Below are positions 54,901 through 64,000 of a DNA stretch of 64,000 bases, piece by piece (the stretch's first letter is position 1; the number at the start of each line of letters is the position of its first letter). A program made the translations under genes and the position numbers. Where the stretch lies: assembly GCF_029407905.1 (NCBI RefSeq), contig NC_073624.1, forward strand, positions 6,522,501 to 6,586,500. Reading direction: 5' to 3'. The stretch is from Bubalus kerabau. Its lineage: Eukaryota > Chordata > Mammalia > Artiodactyla > Bovidae. Under the pieces are notes generated by a model, which worked only from the letters and a program-made list of their open reading frames with translations, had not been told where the DNA came from and did not search any database.

Positions 54901-57900
54901 ACATGCTGTCTCACTGGATTTTAAAGACTTAGTGTGAAAAAATAATGTCAAATGTCTCAACTATTTTTTTATGTTGATTCCATGCTGAAGTGACAACACC
55001 TGGATACACTGAGTTAGAAGGTATTATGAAAGTTGACTTCACCTGTTTCTTTTCACTCTTTTTGTATGGCCACAAGAAGGTGAGACTTTAACATGAGCTC
55101 ACGTCATACTTCTATTGGACTGCGCTGCTCTGGGCCGAGAGCCCTCTGAGGGCGGGCACTCAGGATTTCCTGTGTCCACAGCTCTCGGCACACGTGTGAC
55201 AGGCACGGGGTTCAGTGAGTGTGTGCCGAGTGGGTTAATTCAAGAGCGCCCCCACATGGACTGACTGTTAATGTCCAGTTCCCCTACAGCATCTAGAGGA
55301 AGCTGCACGCACACCCACACCTATCTGGTCAGCCAAGAAAACTCATCTTTGTTCTGCCCTGACCCCTCCCAGCTATCTCCTTCTCCTCAGGCTGCAATGT
55401 CCAGAAACAGAGGTACCCCTGTCAACCACAAGGCCTGCTGGATGAAGATTTACTGAGGACCCAGACATGCCACATGTTATCCCCTCCCCAGAGGATCAGA
55501 AAGGCAAAGCAATTGTGTCTCGGTCAGCAGCTGACCGGCTTCCCAGGTGGCTCAACGGTGAAGAATCCATCTGCCAAGGCAGGAGATGTGGGTTCCATCC
55601 CTGGGTTGGAAAGATCCCCTGGAGAAGGAAATGGCAACCCACTCCAGTATCCATGCCTGGAAAATCCCATGGACCGAGGAGCCTAGCGGGCTATACATAG
55701 TCCAAGGGGTCACAAAAGAGTTGGACACGACTTAGTGACTAAACAACAACCGGTGAGACAGGAGATGGTGCCAGACTCAGCTCAGGCATGGACTGCCCCC
55801 CACCCCTAGTCTCTCATTTCAGTCGGTTCAGTCACTCAGTCATGTCTGACACTTTATGACCCCATGGACTGCAGCATGCCAGACTTCTCTGTCCATCACC
55901 AACTCCCGGAGTTTACTCAAACTCATGTCCATTGAGTCTGTGATGCCATCCAACCATCTCATCCTCTGACATCCCCTTCTCCTCCTGCCTTCAATCTTTC
56001 CCAGCATCCGGGTCTTTTCCAGTGAGTCAGTTCTTTGCATAAGGTGGCCAAAATATTGGAGCTTCAGCTTCAGCATCAGTCCTTCCAATGAATATTCAGG
56101 ACTGATCTCCTTTAGGATGGACTGGTTGGATCTCCTTGCAGTCCAAGGGACTCTGAAGAGTCTTCTCCAACACCACAGCTCAAAAGCATCAATTCTTCGA
56201 TGCTCGGTCTCTCAGCCTTGCTTTAATTTTGCTTCTCCCACCAGGACTGGGACCCTGTGGCTTGATGGCCCAGGCAGGCCCTCAACAGAATTACAGGCAG
56301 GTCTCTGAGGCAGAGGTTGACAGATATCACCTCCATGCACGTCTCCAGACGTGAAAACAGAACACAGATCTGTTTGTGGAGCGCTTTCCTCGAAGGCAAC
56401 CATATGAAGGCTCCAAAAAGCCTTTGAGGACAGCTGCTGGCCGCATCTTATCTCCTTCTGTCTTTTTTTCTTTTCTTCTCCATCCCTCTCTTGACCTTCT
56501 TTTCCTAGTCTGCTTCCATTCCCTGATCTATATTTTTCTTCTATAATTCAAGTGTGGGCTTCCCAGGTGGCTCTGCAGTAAAGAATCCACCTGCCAATGC
56601 AGGAGATTCAATGGGTTTGATCCCTGGGATGGGAAGATCACCCGGAGAAGGAAATTGCAGCCCACTCCAGTATTCTTGCCTGAAAAATCCCATGGACAGA
56701 GGAGCCTGATGGGCTATAGTCCATGGGGCTGCAAAAGAGTCAGACGACTTAGCAACTCAACAACAACAATAAATTCAAGTATAACTTATAATGAAGTGCA
56801 CAGATCTGAGTGTTACCTCATCATGGCCTCTGACACATGGATACATGTGTCACGTAAGGATGTAACCATGACCCAGATGGAGGTTGGAACTGCTCAGCAA
56901 CCAGCCGGCTCCCTCTGGGGGTCTTCTCCATGGACACCACCTGTTCTGACCTCTGGCTCCCTAGATCAATTTTGCCGCTGTTCGAACTTCATATAGGAGG
57001 AGTCATAGTGTTCTTTTCGAGTTCGGGCTTCTTTTGGTCTGTATGTGTGTTTTTCACATTCCTGTATGAATGTGTGGCAGTTTACACATTCTATTGTTGA
57101 TAGACATTTGGGTGATCTCCACTTTGGGGCTATTATGAATCAAGCTGCCATGTCTTCTGGAGCACACAGCACGCAGTGCTGCCAGCTGTATATCTAGGAT
57201 TGAGATTGCTGGGCAGAGAATTTCAATATATTTTCCTTCGGTAGTTACTGCCAGTTTTCCAAAATGGCTGCATCAACTTACACTTCCTCCCGCAGTGTGG
57301 GACAGTTCTGGATTCTCCACATCCCCACCGAGACTTGGTATTTACTGTCATGACTTCGGTTTTAGCTGCTCTGGAGCGGGTGTGGAGGTCTCTCGCTGGG
57401 GCTTTGATTTGCGTTGCCCTAATAACTGATGGCGTCCAGCACCGTTCATGTGCTCATCGGCCATCTGGATGGCCTCTTTCAGAAAGGGCCTGTTCAGATC
57501 TTTCGCCAGTTTCTAAAAATGAGGTTGTCAGCCTCTAATCTTATTGATTTGTAGAAGTTCCTTACATATTCCAGACATGAGTCCTTCAACAAACCTGTGT
57601 ATTTATGTACTTATTTGGCTCTGTCGTGTCTTAATTGTAGCACATGGGCTCTAGTTCCCTGACCAGGGATCGAACCTGGGCCCTCTGCATTGGAGGCACA
57701 GAGTCTTAGCCACTGAACCACAAGGGAAGTCCCCTTTTTTCATTAATATTCTGTTTTTTAAAAAAATATTTATTCATATTTATTTATTTGACTGCACTGG
57801 GTCTTAGTTGCAGCATGTGGGATCTAGTTCCCTCCCCAGGTATCGAACCCAGGGCCCCTGCATCGAGAGAACAAAGTCTTAGCCACCGGGGAAGTCCCTC

Positions 57901-60900
57901 TTTTTTTTTTTACTATTCTATTTTGATGAATAGAAATTCTAAATTTTAATAAAGCTGTATCTATCAACATTTTCATTGATTCATGGTGTGTGTGTGTATT
58001 AGTCTACTTAAAACATATTTGTCTACCTCAAGGTCATGAAACCATTCCCTAATTTTTCTTCTAGAACATTACTGTTTCACCCTTCATATTTGATCTACGA
58101 TCCATGGTGAATTAATTTTTTGTATATTGTGTGAGGCAGGGACCTGGGGTCATAGTTTTCCATCTAGATAACCTACTGCCCGCCCCCCAGTGAACTGAGG
58201 TGGTGCCTTTATTATAAGTTGGGAGAGCCTCATTCATAACTTTCATAATTAAATTCCCAAAGTATTCTACAAATTCATCCCAAAATAATTTTTAACAGAA
58301 GTCAATGATTCTAAACTTCATTCAGAAGTGAGACTATGTGAGAAAAAGCAAGAACATGTGTGAAAGAACAAGGAGAGTGGACTAGTTCTGGTATCAAAAC
58401 GTATTAGAAAGAAACAGGAATCAGAATGTGTGACTTGATGCGGACAAAGAGATTGATGGGGCATAAAAAGCAGGGACAGGCCCATCCTAGAATTTGTCTC
58501 TTTGGTGATTTAGTTTCTGCCCCAAGGGGAGTCTTCCCATCTGTGGGTGGCCCTCTCCCTTGGCCCTGTGATGACCACATGGCTCCCCCTGCAGAACAGC
58601 TGTGGGCACAGTCCCCGAGGCTGGAAGGGCATTTCCAAACACCCTCAAAAACAAACTGACTTCCCTGTGGTCCAGCGGTTATGAATCCGCCTTGCAATGC
58701 AGGTGATGCAGGTTCGACCCTGGGTGGGGGAACTAAGACTCTAAGCAGAGCAACTCAGCCCACGCACCCCAATGGCTGAGCCCACAAGACACAGTGGGGA
58801 CTCCTTGTGGTGCAACTAAGAACTGACGCAGCCAAATAAATAAACAAGTAAATAAATAGTCTAAAAAATAATAAACTGGCAAGAGTAGTACTACTACAGA
58901 AACTGAAAAAAAAAAACCCAAACTGTGCTCTGGGAAGCGGACAGCTGGGACGGCAGCCTGACTCAGCCCCAGGGGGGCCAGCCAGGAGACACCCTGGAAG
59001 AAGACTTCTCCATCAGGGCCTCCAGGATCCTGCTGATTAGGATCGAGCTGTAAGCTCCGCCTCCCCCGCCAAGGATGGGCACCCAGAAGACAAGCCACAG
59101 AGAGTGAGCCCTGTGGTGGGGATGGCCCTGGATAACTGGCGGTGGACCCACTGGTGTTCCTCTGGGGAAAAAATGAAAATGGATCCCTACCCCTCCATGG
59201 ACTTCCCTAGTGTCTCAGCAGTAAAGAACCCGCCTGCCAATGCAGGAGACCTGGGTTCGATCCCTGGCTTGGGAAGATCCTCTGGAGGAGGAAAGAGCAA
59301 CCCACACCAGTATTCTTGCCTGGGAAATCCCATGGACAGAGGAGCCCGGTGGGCTACAGTCCATGAGATCACGAAGAGTTGGACTCGACTGAGCAACTGA
59401 ACAAACAAACAACCCCTCCTTGCTTGAGAACAAATTCCAGCTGGATCAAAAACAAACCTTGAACATTACCATCCCCTTGGCTGATGCCCTGGTTCAGGCC
59501 TCGTGTCCATGCCTGGGCCTGGGCGACAGCTCTCAGCAGGCTCCATGGGGCCAGAATGTCCCTCCTCTAATGCTAGCGTCTCACAGTGTAGAGCATTTAA
59601 CCCTCTTACACGGTCGCAGAAAGAGCCTCATCTGTGAGCGCCGGAAGTGACGGCACGGTGCCCGGTCACTCAGCTCGTGACCTTAGCTAGTCTTCACAGC
59701 CACCCCAGGAAGGCATGCACAGGGGCTGGCACCTCCTGGCGGCTCACCACCTGGCTGCGTGAATGAATAAATGAACGAATGCATTTTCTTTCTGCACACA
59801 AGACAGCTGAGGCTCAGAGAGGGTAAGTGCCTTGCCCAAGGTCACAGAGCCTCTCTGTGGCAGAGATGACTGAGTTTCTAGAGTACTCCTGTCACACACC
59901 AGGCTGCCTCCAGGCTGCCTGCCAGTTTCTGAGGCCTTTAGTTGGCTTGTTTTTTGGCCACACCCTGCAGCATGCAAAACTTCCCCAGCGAGGCATCACA
60001 CCCGAGCCCTCAAGTGCAGATTCATAACCGCTGCACCACCAGGGAAGTCCTCTAAGGCCTTTTGTTAACCAGTCCCTCTCCTGTCTCGTTCAGGCTTCAA
60101 ACCCTCCAGCAGGAACGCCCTCAGATGCCCAGAACTGACTCCAAGGCCTTACCTGTGTGGTCACAATTACCTGAGCATCCTTCTCTTCTCCACCCTGCTC
60201 CTGGGGCCTGGCACGGCCCACCTGCTCTAAGGGACTTCTGACCACGCCCTCCCCCAGCTGTCGGCTGGCCTGCCCTAGAACTCCTATTGCCCTTCCAGTC
60301 ATTCCAAATCCATCTAAGCATTTGTAACCATTTGGCAACCCACTCCAGTATTCTTGCCTGGAATATCCCATGCACAGAGGAGCCTGGTGGGCTACAGTCC
60401 ATGGGGTCCCAAAGCAGCAGACACAACTTTGCGACTAAACATGTAAACACCTAAGCAATGAAAAAAAAAAGCCCTAGAACAAAAGTCTGTCTTTGTAGAA
60501 TGTCTGTATTTGTCTGTGTAGAGTGTCTTTCTACACAGACACTCATAAGAAAAGAGATAGAACTGCAAGTCTGCCCACGACGTGGCTGATGGCAGGCCTT
60601 GCCTTCACGGATGAATGGTATATCCATATTTGTTGTTGTTTAGCTGCTGAGTGGTGGTGACTTTTTTCAATCCCATGGATTGTAGCCCACCAAACTCCTC
60701 TGCCCACAGGATTTCCCGGGCAAAAATGCCATTCCCTTCTCCAGGGGATCTTCCCGACCCAGGGATCGAATCCGTGTCTCCCACATTGTCAGGGGATTCT
60801 TTACTGCTGAGCCACCAGGGACGCCCATGTCCATGTTACTCAGACACAAAAGGAATGGAATTCCGACACATGCTATAACATGAGGGAACCTTGAAAACAT

Positions 60901-61279
60901 TTATCTACGTGAAAGAAGCCGGACACAAAGTCACACATTGTGTGATCCCACTTATATGAGGCGCCTGGAGGAGTCAACTGGGAGAGACAGAAAACAGTCT
61001 GGCGGTTTCCAGGGGCTGAAGGAGGAGGACGGGGGAGGTGGTGTTTAGCGGGTGCGGAGGTTTCATTGGGGATGATGAACAATTTTGGGGTGGTAAAAAC
61101 TGCACAACATCGTGAATGCATTTAATGCCACGGATGGTTTGAAAATGGTTATTTATCCTCCTATACATATATATCTCTTACTACCATAAAAAAGGAAAGA
61201 GGTTGACAGGCACTGTGAAAGGTCGAGAAGACAGTAGCACTCACCCAAGTGATCCTCCGATCTCTGTTCGGCCACACAC
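51804..61279 (-). CDS. SERHL2: Serine hydrolase-like protein 2 (SERHL2), last four exons, 5' partial
   Basis: Alpha/beta-hydrolase-fold protein, peroxisomal/cytoplasmic vesicle associated in mammals; its substrate is not established. Exons in transcript order: 61245-61279, 54435-54517, 52761-52857 and 51804-51923. The phases join cleanly (0, 2, 0), giving about 110 C-terminal residues of a family length near 314. Recognisable segments: NRDRRITW; AEHCLDFISRELFVHYIKNL; AHVLLVK; VPGNHYVHM. The last contains the histidine (about position 286) expected for the catalytic triad. The serine-bearing GHSFGG and lid lie in exons off the right edge, so activity cannot be judged. The C-terminus QNKDGTPASL differs from human. 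The gene is tail-to-tail with RRP7A. Human carries two SERHL copies; only one locus is seen here. Confidence 0.92.
51924..52760 (-). other. SERHL2: SERHL2 last intron
   Basis: 0.84 kb of unique sequence. A 99-codon minus-strand open frame (52321-52617) has no recognised family, so no gene is called. Confidence 0.75.
52761..52857 (-). CDS. SERHL2: SERHL2 penultimate coding exon
   Basis: Encodes the last base of a split Lys, then 32 residues (ATEGRYALRREDDTDRETV...). It ends VLKE in phase 0. Donor gtgggt. Confidence 0.93.
53125..53800 (-). repeat. L1-type LINE 3' region split by Bov-tA
   Basis: The left part has 'cccatttaaaatgtacagtt'. The right part has 'gcaagtgaatggaatcacac' and 'tgccgggtcacatggtgatc', the same order as the L1 pieces at 41565 and 56775. 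Confidence 0.75.
53264..53428 (+). repeat. Bov-tA SINE, nested in L1
   Basis: Sense, head truncated: 'gatcctgcaatgcaggaggt' to 'gcacgcgactgagcacatga'. Confidence 0.9.
54435..54517 (-). CDS. SERHL2: SERHL2 internal coding exon
   Basis: Encodes 27 residues (AEHCLDFISRELFVHYIKNL...) and two bases of a Lys. Acceptor tttttctctgcag, donor gtaagt. Confidence 0.94.
55540..55750 (+). repeat. Bov-tA SINE
   Basis: Sense: 'ggcttcccaggtggctcaac' to 'acacgacttagtgactaaac'. Confidence 0.92.
55818..56205 (-). repeat. BovB LINE 3' end
   Basis: Antisense: from 'catttcagtcggttcagtca' to 'caaaagcatcaattcttcga'. At the site deleted in the 23085 copy it keeps the sequence, with one substitution (tctgaagagt). 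Confidence 0.92.
56557..56770 (+). repeat. Bov-tA SINE
   Basis: Sense: 'ggcttcccaggtggctctgc' to 'cagacgacttagcaactcaa'. Confidence 0.92.
56775..57610 (-). repeat. L1-type LINE 3' region
   Basis: It carries 'gcacagatctgagtgttacc', 'tagacatttgggtgatctcc' and 'gttttccaaaatggctgcat', in the order seen in the other L1 pieces here. Confidence 0.75.
57618..57735 (-). repeat. CHR-type SINE
   Basis: Antisense: 'ctctagttccctgaccaggg' to 'ctgaaccacaagggaagtcc'. Confidence 0.87.
57775..57900 (-). repeat. CHR-type SINE
   Basis: A second antisense copy 40 bp on: 'gactgcactgggtcttagtt' to 'tagccaccggggaagtccct'. Confidence 0.87.
58660..58870 (+). repeat. CHR-type SINE
   Basis: Sense: 'ttccctgtggtccagcggtt' to 'gcagccaaataaataaacaa'. 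Confidence 0.85.
59198..59410 (+). repeat. Bov-tA SINE
   Basis: Sense: 'tggacttccctagtgtctca' to 'ctcgactgagcaactgaaca'. Confidence 0.92.
59945..60052 (-). repeat. CHR-type SINE fragment
   Basis: Antisense: 'tttggccacaccctgcagca' to 'ctgcaccaccagggaagtcc'. Confidence 0.82.
60338..60447 (+). repeat. Bov-tA SINE, 3' half
   Basis: Sense: 'caacccactccagtattctt' to 'ctttgcgactaaacatgtaa'. Confidence 0.88.
60632..60827 (-). repeat. Bov-tA SINE
   Basis: Antisense: 'tgttgttgtttagctgctga' to 'actgctgagccaccagggac'. It is inverted relative to the copy 185 bp away. Confidence 0.88.
60900..61200. repeat. Likely L1 3' UTR fragment
   Basis: Contains 'gtgtgatcccacttatatga' and 'gtgaatgcatttaatgccac', text common near old L1 3' ends. 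Called by resemblance only. Confidence 0.5.
61245..61279 (-). CDS. SERHL2: SERHL2 35-nt coding micro-exon
   Basis: Two bases of a split Gly plus 11 codons reading VWPNRDRRITW. It aligns with the human VLNRDQRLAW region as I recall it. Acceptor cttccttccag and donor gtgagt; phase 0 into the next exon. It is too short to stand out as an open frame, so it is supported by splice sites, phase and family match together. Confidence 0.88.
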
Positions 61280-61762
61280 CTGGAAGGAAGCAGAGAGACG
61301 TGGACTCAGCACCGCCAGTTGCAAGTGGAGGGGGGTGGAGACACAGCTCGGTTCTCCAGGGACCCTGGGTCCTTGCAGCCAGGGCTCATTGCTTCAGTCT
61401 GGGCCCGCAGGGACCACCCTGAGCATCCTCTCGGGCTTCCTCAGAGCAGAGCTTGCCCATAGCTACCCTGCCATGGACTGGAGTGGCCCAGGCAGGTGCC
61501 TCCGGGCCATCCTGGAGGGAGCACAGAGTGACGGAGGTGGTGGGAACAACTACCCACCTGGCATCACAATCTCATCTCTGGGAGCCCTGAAATGTTCACT
61601 GGGATCTTTATGTTCCAGGAAGTACCAAAAAGCTAAGAAGAACATCATCACTTGTTGGAGAGAAATTGAGCCAAAAAAGAAAGGTTGTGTGTCGGGGGAG
61701 GCCTGGGTGGTCCCAGCTCCACCTGGGTTCTCTGCCACGGTCCCTACGGGGGCCACCTATCC

Positions 61763-61970
61763 CGTGTGGCTCAGACGGCAAAGAATCTGTCTGCAGTGCA
61801 GAAGGCCCGGGTTCGATCCCTGGGTGGGGAATATTCCCCAGAGAAGGAAATGGCAACCCACTCCAGTATTCTTGCCTGGAGAATCCCATGGATGGAGGAG
61901 CCTGATGGGCTACAGTCCATGGGGTCGCAGAGTCTGACACGACTGAGCAACTAAGCACAGCACAGCACAG
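61763..61970 (+). repeat. Bov-tA SINE
   Basis: Sense: 'cccgtgtggctcagacggca' to 'cacgactgagcaactaagca', with an (agcac)n-like end. Confidence 0.92.
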
Positions 61971-62012
61971 TGACATATGACCCAGCAATTCCCACCTGGG
62001 CAATGTCCCCTC

Positions 62013-62028
62013 AAGAAAGGGCTGCAGG
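62013..62028 (+). repeat. Left target-site duplication of the retrocopy
   Basis: AAGAAAGGGCTGCAGG, identical to 63550-63565. Confidence 0.9.
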
Positions 62029-62424
62029 AGTCAGGACGGCAGCCCCATCAGCTCATGTAGCCAAACACTGCCAGCTATTCCATCACCAGTGCCCATGTCC
62101 CCAGGGTGAGTCACAGCCACCTCATGCTGGCCTAGGAGACTCTCCAAGACCAGTAGGAATTAAATCAACAGCTGGAAAGAAAGAAGTGGAAGAACCTGAA
62201 AAGAGAAAGACAATTGCTGAAGAAAAGCACGAGGGATGCATTCAGAAAAAGAACCCATTTTTTACAGTGGGGATTCTTATCCAGAACCAGCCTTTTATAA
62301 CCCAATTCCATGGAAACCAATTCCTATGCCTCCCCCTAAAGAAGTGAAGGATCTCTCAGGAAAGAAGGCTAAGAGGCCATGATGAGCCGGCCACATGGGT
62401 CATCCTCTCTGGTAGGACATAAAG

Positions 62425-62439
62425 CTAGAAGCAATCTTT
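62425..62439 (-). repeat. Left target-site duplication of the nested L1
   Basis: CTAGAAGCAATCTTT, repeated exactly at 63170-63184. Confidence 0.88.
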
Positions 62440-63169
62440 TTTTTTTTTAAACTTTACATAATTGTATTAGTTTTGCCAAATATCAAAATGAATCCGCCAC
62501 AGGTATACATGTGTTCCCCATCCTGAACCCTCCTCCCTCCTCCCTCCCCATACCATCCCTCTGGGTCGTCCCAGTGCACCAGCTCCAAGCATCCAGTATC
62601 GTGCATCGAACCTGGACTGGCAACTCGTTTCATACATGATATTTTACATGTTTCAATGCCATTCTCCCAAATCTTCCCACCCTCTCCCTCTCTCACAGAG
62701 TCCATAAGACTGTTCTATACATCACTCTCTTTTGCTGTCTCATACACAGGGTTATTGTTATCATCTTTCTAAATTCCAAATATATGCGTTAGTATACTGT
62801 ATTGGTGTTTTTCTTTCTGGCTTATTTTGATATTTTCAACTCTTTAAGTTGAAACTCTATCTGGTCTGCATGACATTCAGAGTTCTGAGTCTGGGTGCTG
62901 TGCTTTTTCTTATTTACTGAGTTCTTTCATTTGTGTTCCATAATAGTTTGTATTTCCAGATTGCTGTCTAAACCAAGTTTTTTTTTTTTCCCCTGAAATA
63001 TTTCAATACAAATCTTTCATTGTATAGATGTTATTTTTTTCCTTAGTGAAAGTGAAGTAGCTCAATCATGTCCGACTCTTTGCAATTCCATAGACTGCAG
63101 TCTACCAGGCTTCTCCGTCCATGGGATTTTCCAGGCAAGAGTACTGGAGTGGGTTGCCATTTCCTTCTC
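62440..63169 (-). mobile_element. L1 3' end insertion with Bov-tA-like 5' segment
   Basis: Antisense L1: a poly-T start, then 'ttgtattagttttgccaaat' and 'caggtatacatgtgttcccc', typical of the ruminant L1 3' UTR. Its far end (about 63047-63169) is Bov-tA/BovB-type sequence ('ctcaatcatgtccgactctt' to 'gggttgccatttccttctcc'). The whole block is bounded by one 15-bp duplication, so it inserted as one unit. It post-dates the retrocopy it splits. Confidence 0.85.
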
Positions 63170-63502
63170 CTAGAAGCAATCTTTGCCTTGTAACTCTGTG
63201 CAGAATACAAAAATAATAGATGTGGGAAATTACATGGTTTCACTTGGAGCTATTTAATTTTAAAATCAGAATTTTTTTTTTTTTTTTTACTGCTCAGTTA
63301 TTAGTAGGGCAACATTTTGATGGATCATTGATAAGTTCAAGTTTTTGCATTTGTATACTGAGTCTTTAGAGTTAATTGAGGACTCTAAAAATGAAAACAT
63401 TTTCATTTGTATAAATGCTTCAAGGTTCATCTTGGCATGTTGTTTGGCAAGATAAGTGACTGAATATCTAACAAGCTTATATTAAAACTACCCTCTAATA
63501 CC

Positions 63503-63508
63503 AATAAA
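63503..63508 (+). terminator. Fossil poly(A) signal of the retrocopy
   Basis: AATAAA about 32 nt before the encoded poly(A) tail. It is inherited from the parent mRNA. Confidence 0.75.
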
Positions 63509-63549
63509 ACCAACAGTTTTCCCTGCATTCTTTCATACTTAAAAAAAAA

Positions 63550-63565
63550 AAGAAAGGGCTGCAGG
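63550..63565 (+). repeat. Right target-site duplication of the retrocopy
   Basis: AAGAAAGGGCTGCAGG directly after the A-tail; its first A can also be counted in the tail. Matches 62013-62028. Confidence 0.9.
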
Positions 63566-63912
63566 GTGTCAGGGAGGGTACAGAATCTCAGAGCCTGGAC
63601 GCAGCCTGATCTGAGTAGTGTAGGGCCTGAGTAGGGGAGAGAATGCGTGACATGGGTCACCCCACAGACGTGCTGCCTGAGAGAAGCAAGGCTGTTCCCT
63701 CCTTCGTACGCGCCTTTGCACAAACACCACGCTCCCAGCCAGGCCTCCAGGACCTTCCTTCACACCCAATCTCCCTGCACAGATGACTTCTTTCTCTCCG
63801 TTCTCCCCAGAAATTTCTAATGCCTTCTGTCATCTACCCTCTGTGCTTCTTTCCTCTGCTAGGTCACAGCTTCCACGAGGACATGGGGATTTGGTCTCTT
63901 TTTTGTCCACAG

Positions 63913-64000
63913 CTGATTTTTTTAAAGTCTTGTTGCCTGCGCTGGGTCTTCGTTGCTGCCCTTGACTTTCTCTGGTTGCGGCGGCTGCTCCCGCTGTGGT
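63913..64000 (-). repeat. CHR/composite SINE, cut by the window edge
   Basis: Antisense: 'tgcctgcgctgggtcttcgt', 'ctctggttgcggcggctgct'. It matches the long form at 45403 and continues past the edge. Confidence 0.75.

Larger units (their letters stand above)
54518..61244 (-). other. SERHL2: SERHL2 6.7-kb intron
   Basis: Repeat-dense: five Bov-tA, one BovB, about four CHR-type SINEs and L1 pieces. Unique stretches at 54520-55540, 56220-56550, 58930-59195 and 59410-59940 show no further exon matching the family. 59790-59870 resembles an antisense MIR. Confidence 0.75.
62029..63551 (+). pseudogene. Processed retrocopy (parent gene not recognised), interrupted by L1
   Basis: It has the hallmarks of an mRNA retrocopy: identical 16-bp flanks (62013-62028 and 63550-63565), a coding-like 5' part, a non-coding 3' part with AATAAA at 63503-63508, and a poly(A) tail at about 63541-63551. 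The 5' part holds a Lys/Glu-rich segment (KKEVEEPEKRK, about 62180). After a frame change near 62245 it continues with a proline-rich end, YNPIPWKPIPMPPPKE, and a TGA stop at about 62379-62381. Without the L1 insert (62440-63169) and one copy of its target duplication, the copy is about 780 nt, so it is probably 5'-truncated. I do not recognise the parent. It lies in a SERHL2 intron in antisense and is presumed non-functional. Confidence 0.75.
61280..64000 (-). other. SERHL2: SERHL2 intron running off the right edge
   Basis: It contains a Bov-tA (61763), the processed retrocopy (62029-63551) and its nested L1 (62440-63169), and a CHR SINE at the edge. No exon encoding the nucleophile (GHSFGG) or lid region is found, so those lie beyond the window. 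Confidence 0.75.

Noticed and set aside
61203..61937. 244-codon plus-strand frame opposite SERHL2
   Set aside because: It overlaps the SERHL2 micro-exon antisense and ends in a Bov-tA SINE, so it is not a gene.

Overview
This window is ruminant (bovid) nuclear DNA. It holds parts of four protein-coding genes with ordinary mammalian GT-AG introns. The interspersed repeats are those typical of bovids: Bov-tA SINEs, BovB (RTE) LINE copies, CHR-type tRNA-derived SINEs and L1. The genes, CYB5R3 > POLDIP3 > RRP7A with SERHL2 convergent, follow the order known from human 22q13.2. The species cannot be fixed from the sequence alone.

Layout. 1-14.8 kb (+): the 3' seven coding exons of CYB5R3 (NADH-cytochrome b5 reductase 3); exons 1-2 lie off the left edge. 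14.8-17.7 kb: SINE-rich intergenic DNA. 17751-17900 (-): a complete 150-nt U12 snRNA gene with PSE, a candidate distal element and a 3' box, divergent from POLDIP3. 18.1-41.2 kb (+): complete POLDIP3 (SKAR/PDIP46), 9 coding exons, 421 aa, starting in a CpG island. 41.2-44.4 kb: intergenic L1 with a BovB copy nested in it. 44.5-51.5 kb (+): complete RRP7A, 7 exons, 280 aa. 51.5 kb to the right edge (-): the last four exons of SERHL2, tail-to-tail with RRP7A; its 5' exons lie off the right edge. SERHL2 introns are packed with repeats and contain a processed retrocopy (62.03-63.55 kb) with target-site duplications, itself split by a later L1 insertion.

Three of the five genes act in RNA processing. 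U12 is the branch-site snRNA of the minor spliceosome. POLDIP3 is an RRM protein of the exon-junction/mRNA-export machinery and an S6K1 target. RRP7A is a small-subunit rRNA processing factor. CYB5R3 is a membrane or soluble flavoprotein reductase, and SERHL2 is an alpha/beta-hydrolase-like protein.

Exon joins were checked by codon phase and by exact agreement with expected protein lengths: CYB5R3 exons sum to 753 nt for residues 52-301 plus stop, POLDIP3 to 1266 nt, and RRP7A to 843 nt. Comparisons with human proteins and U12 use recalled reference sequences and should be confirmed by alignment.
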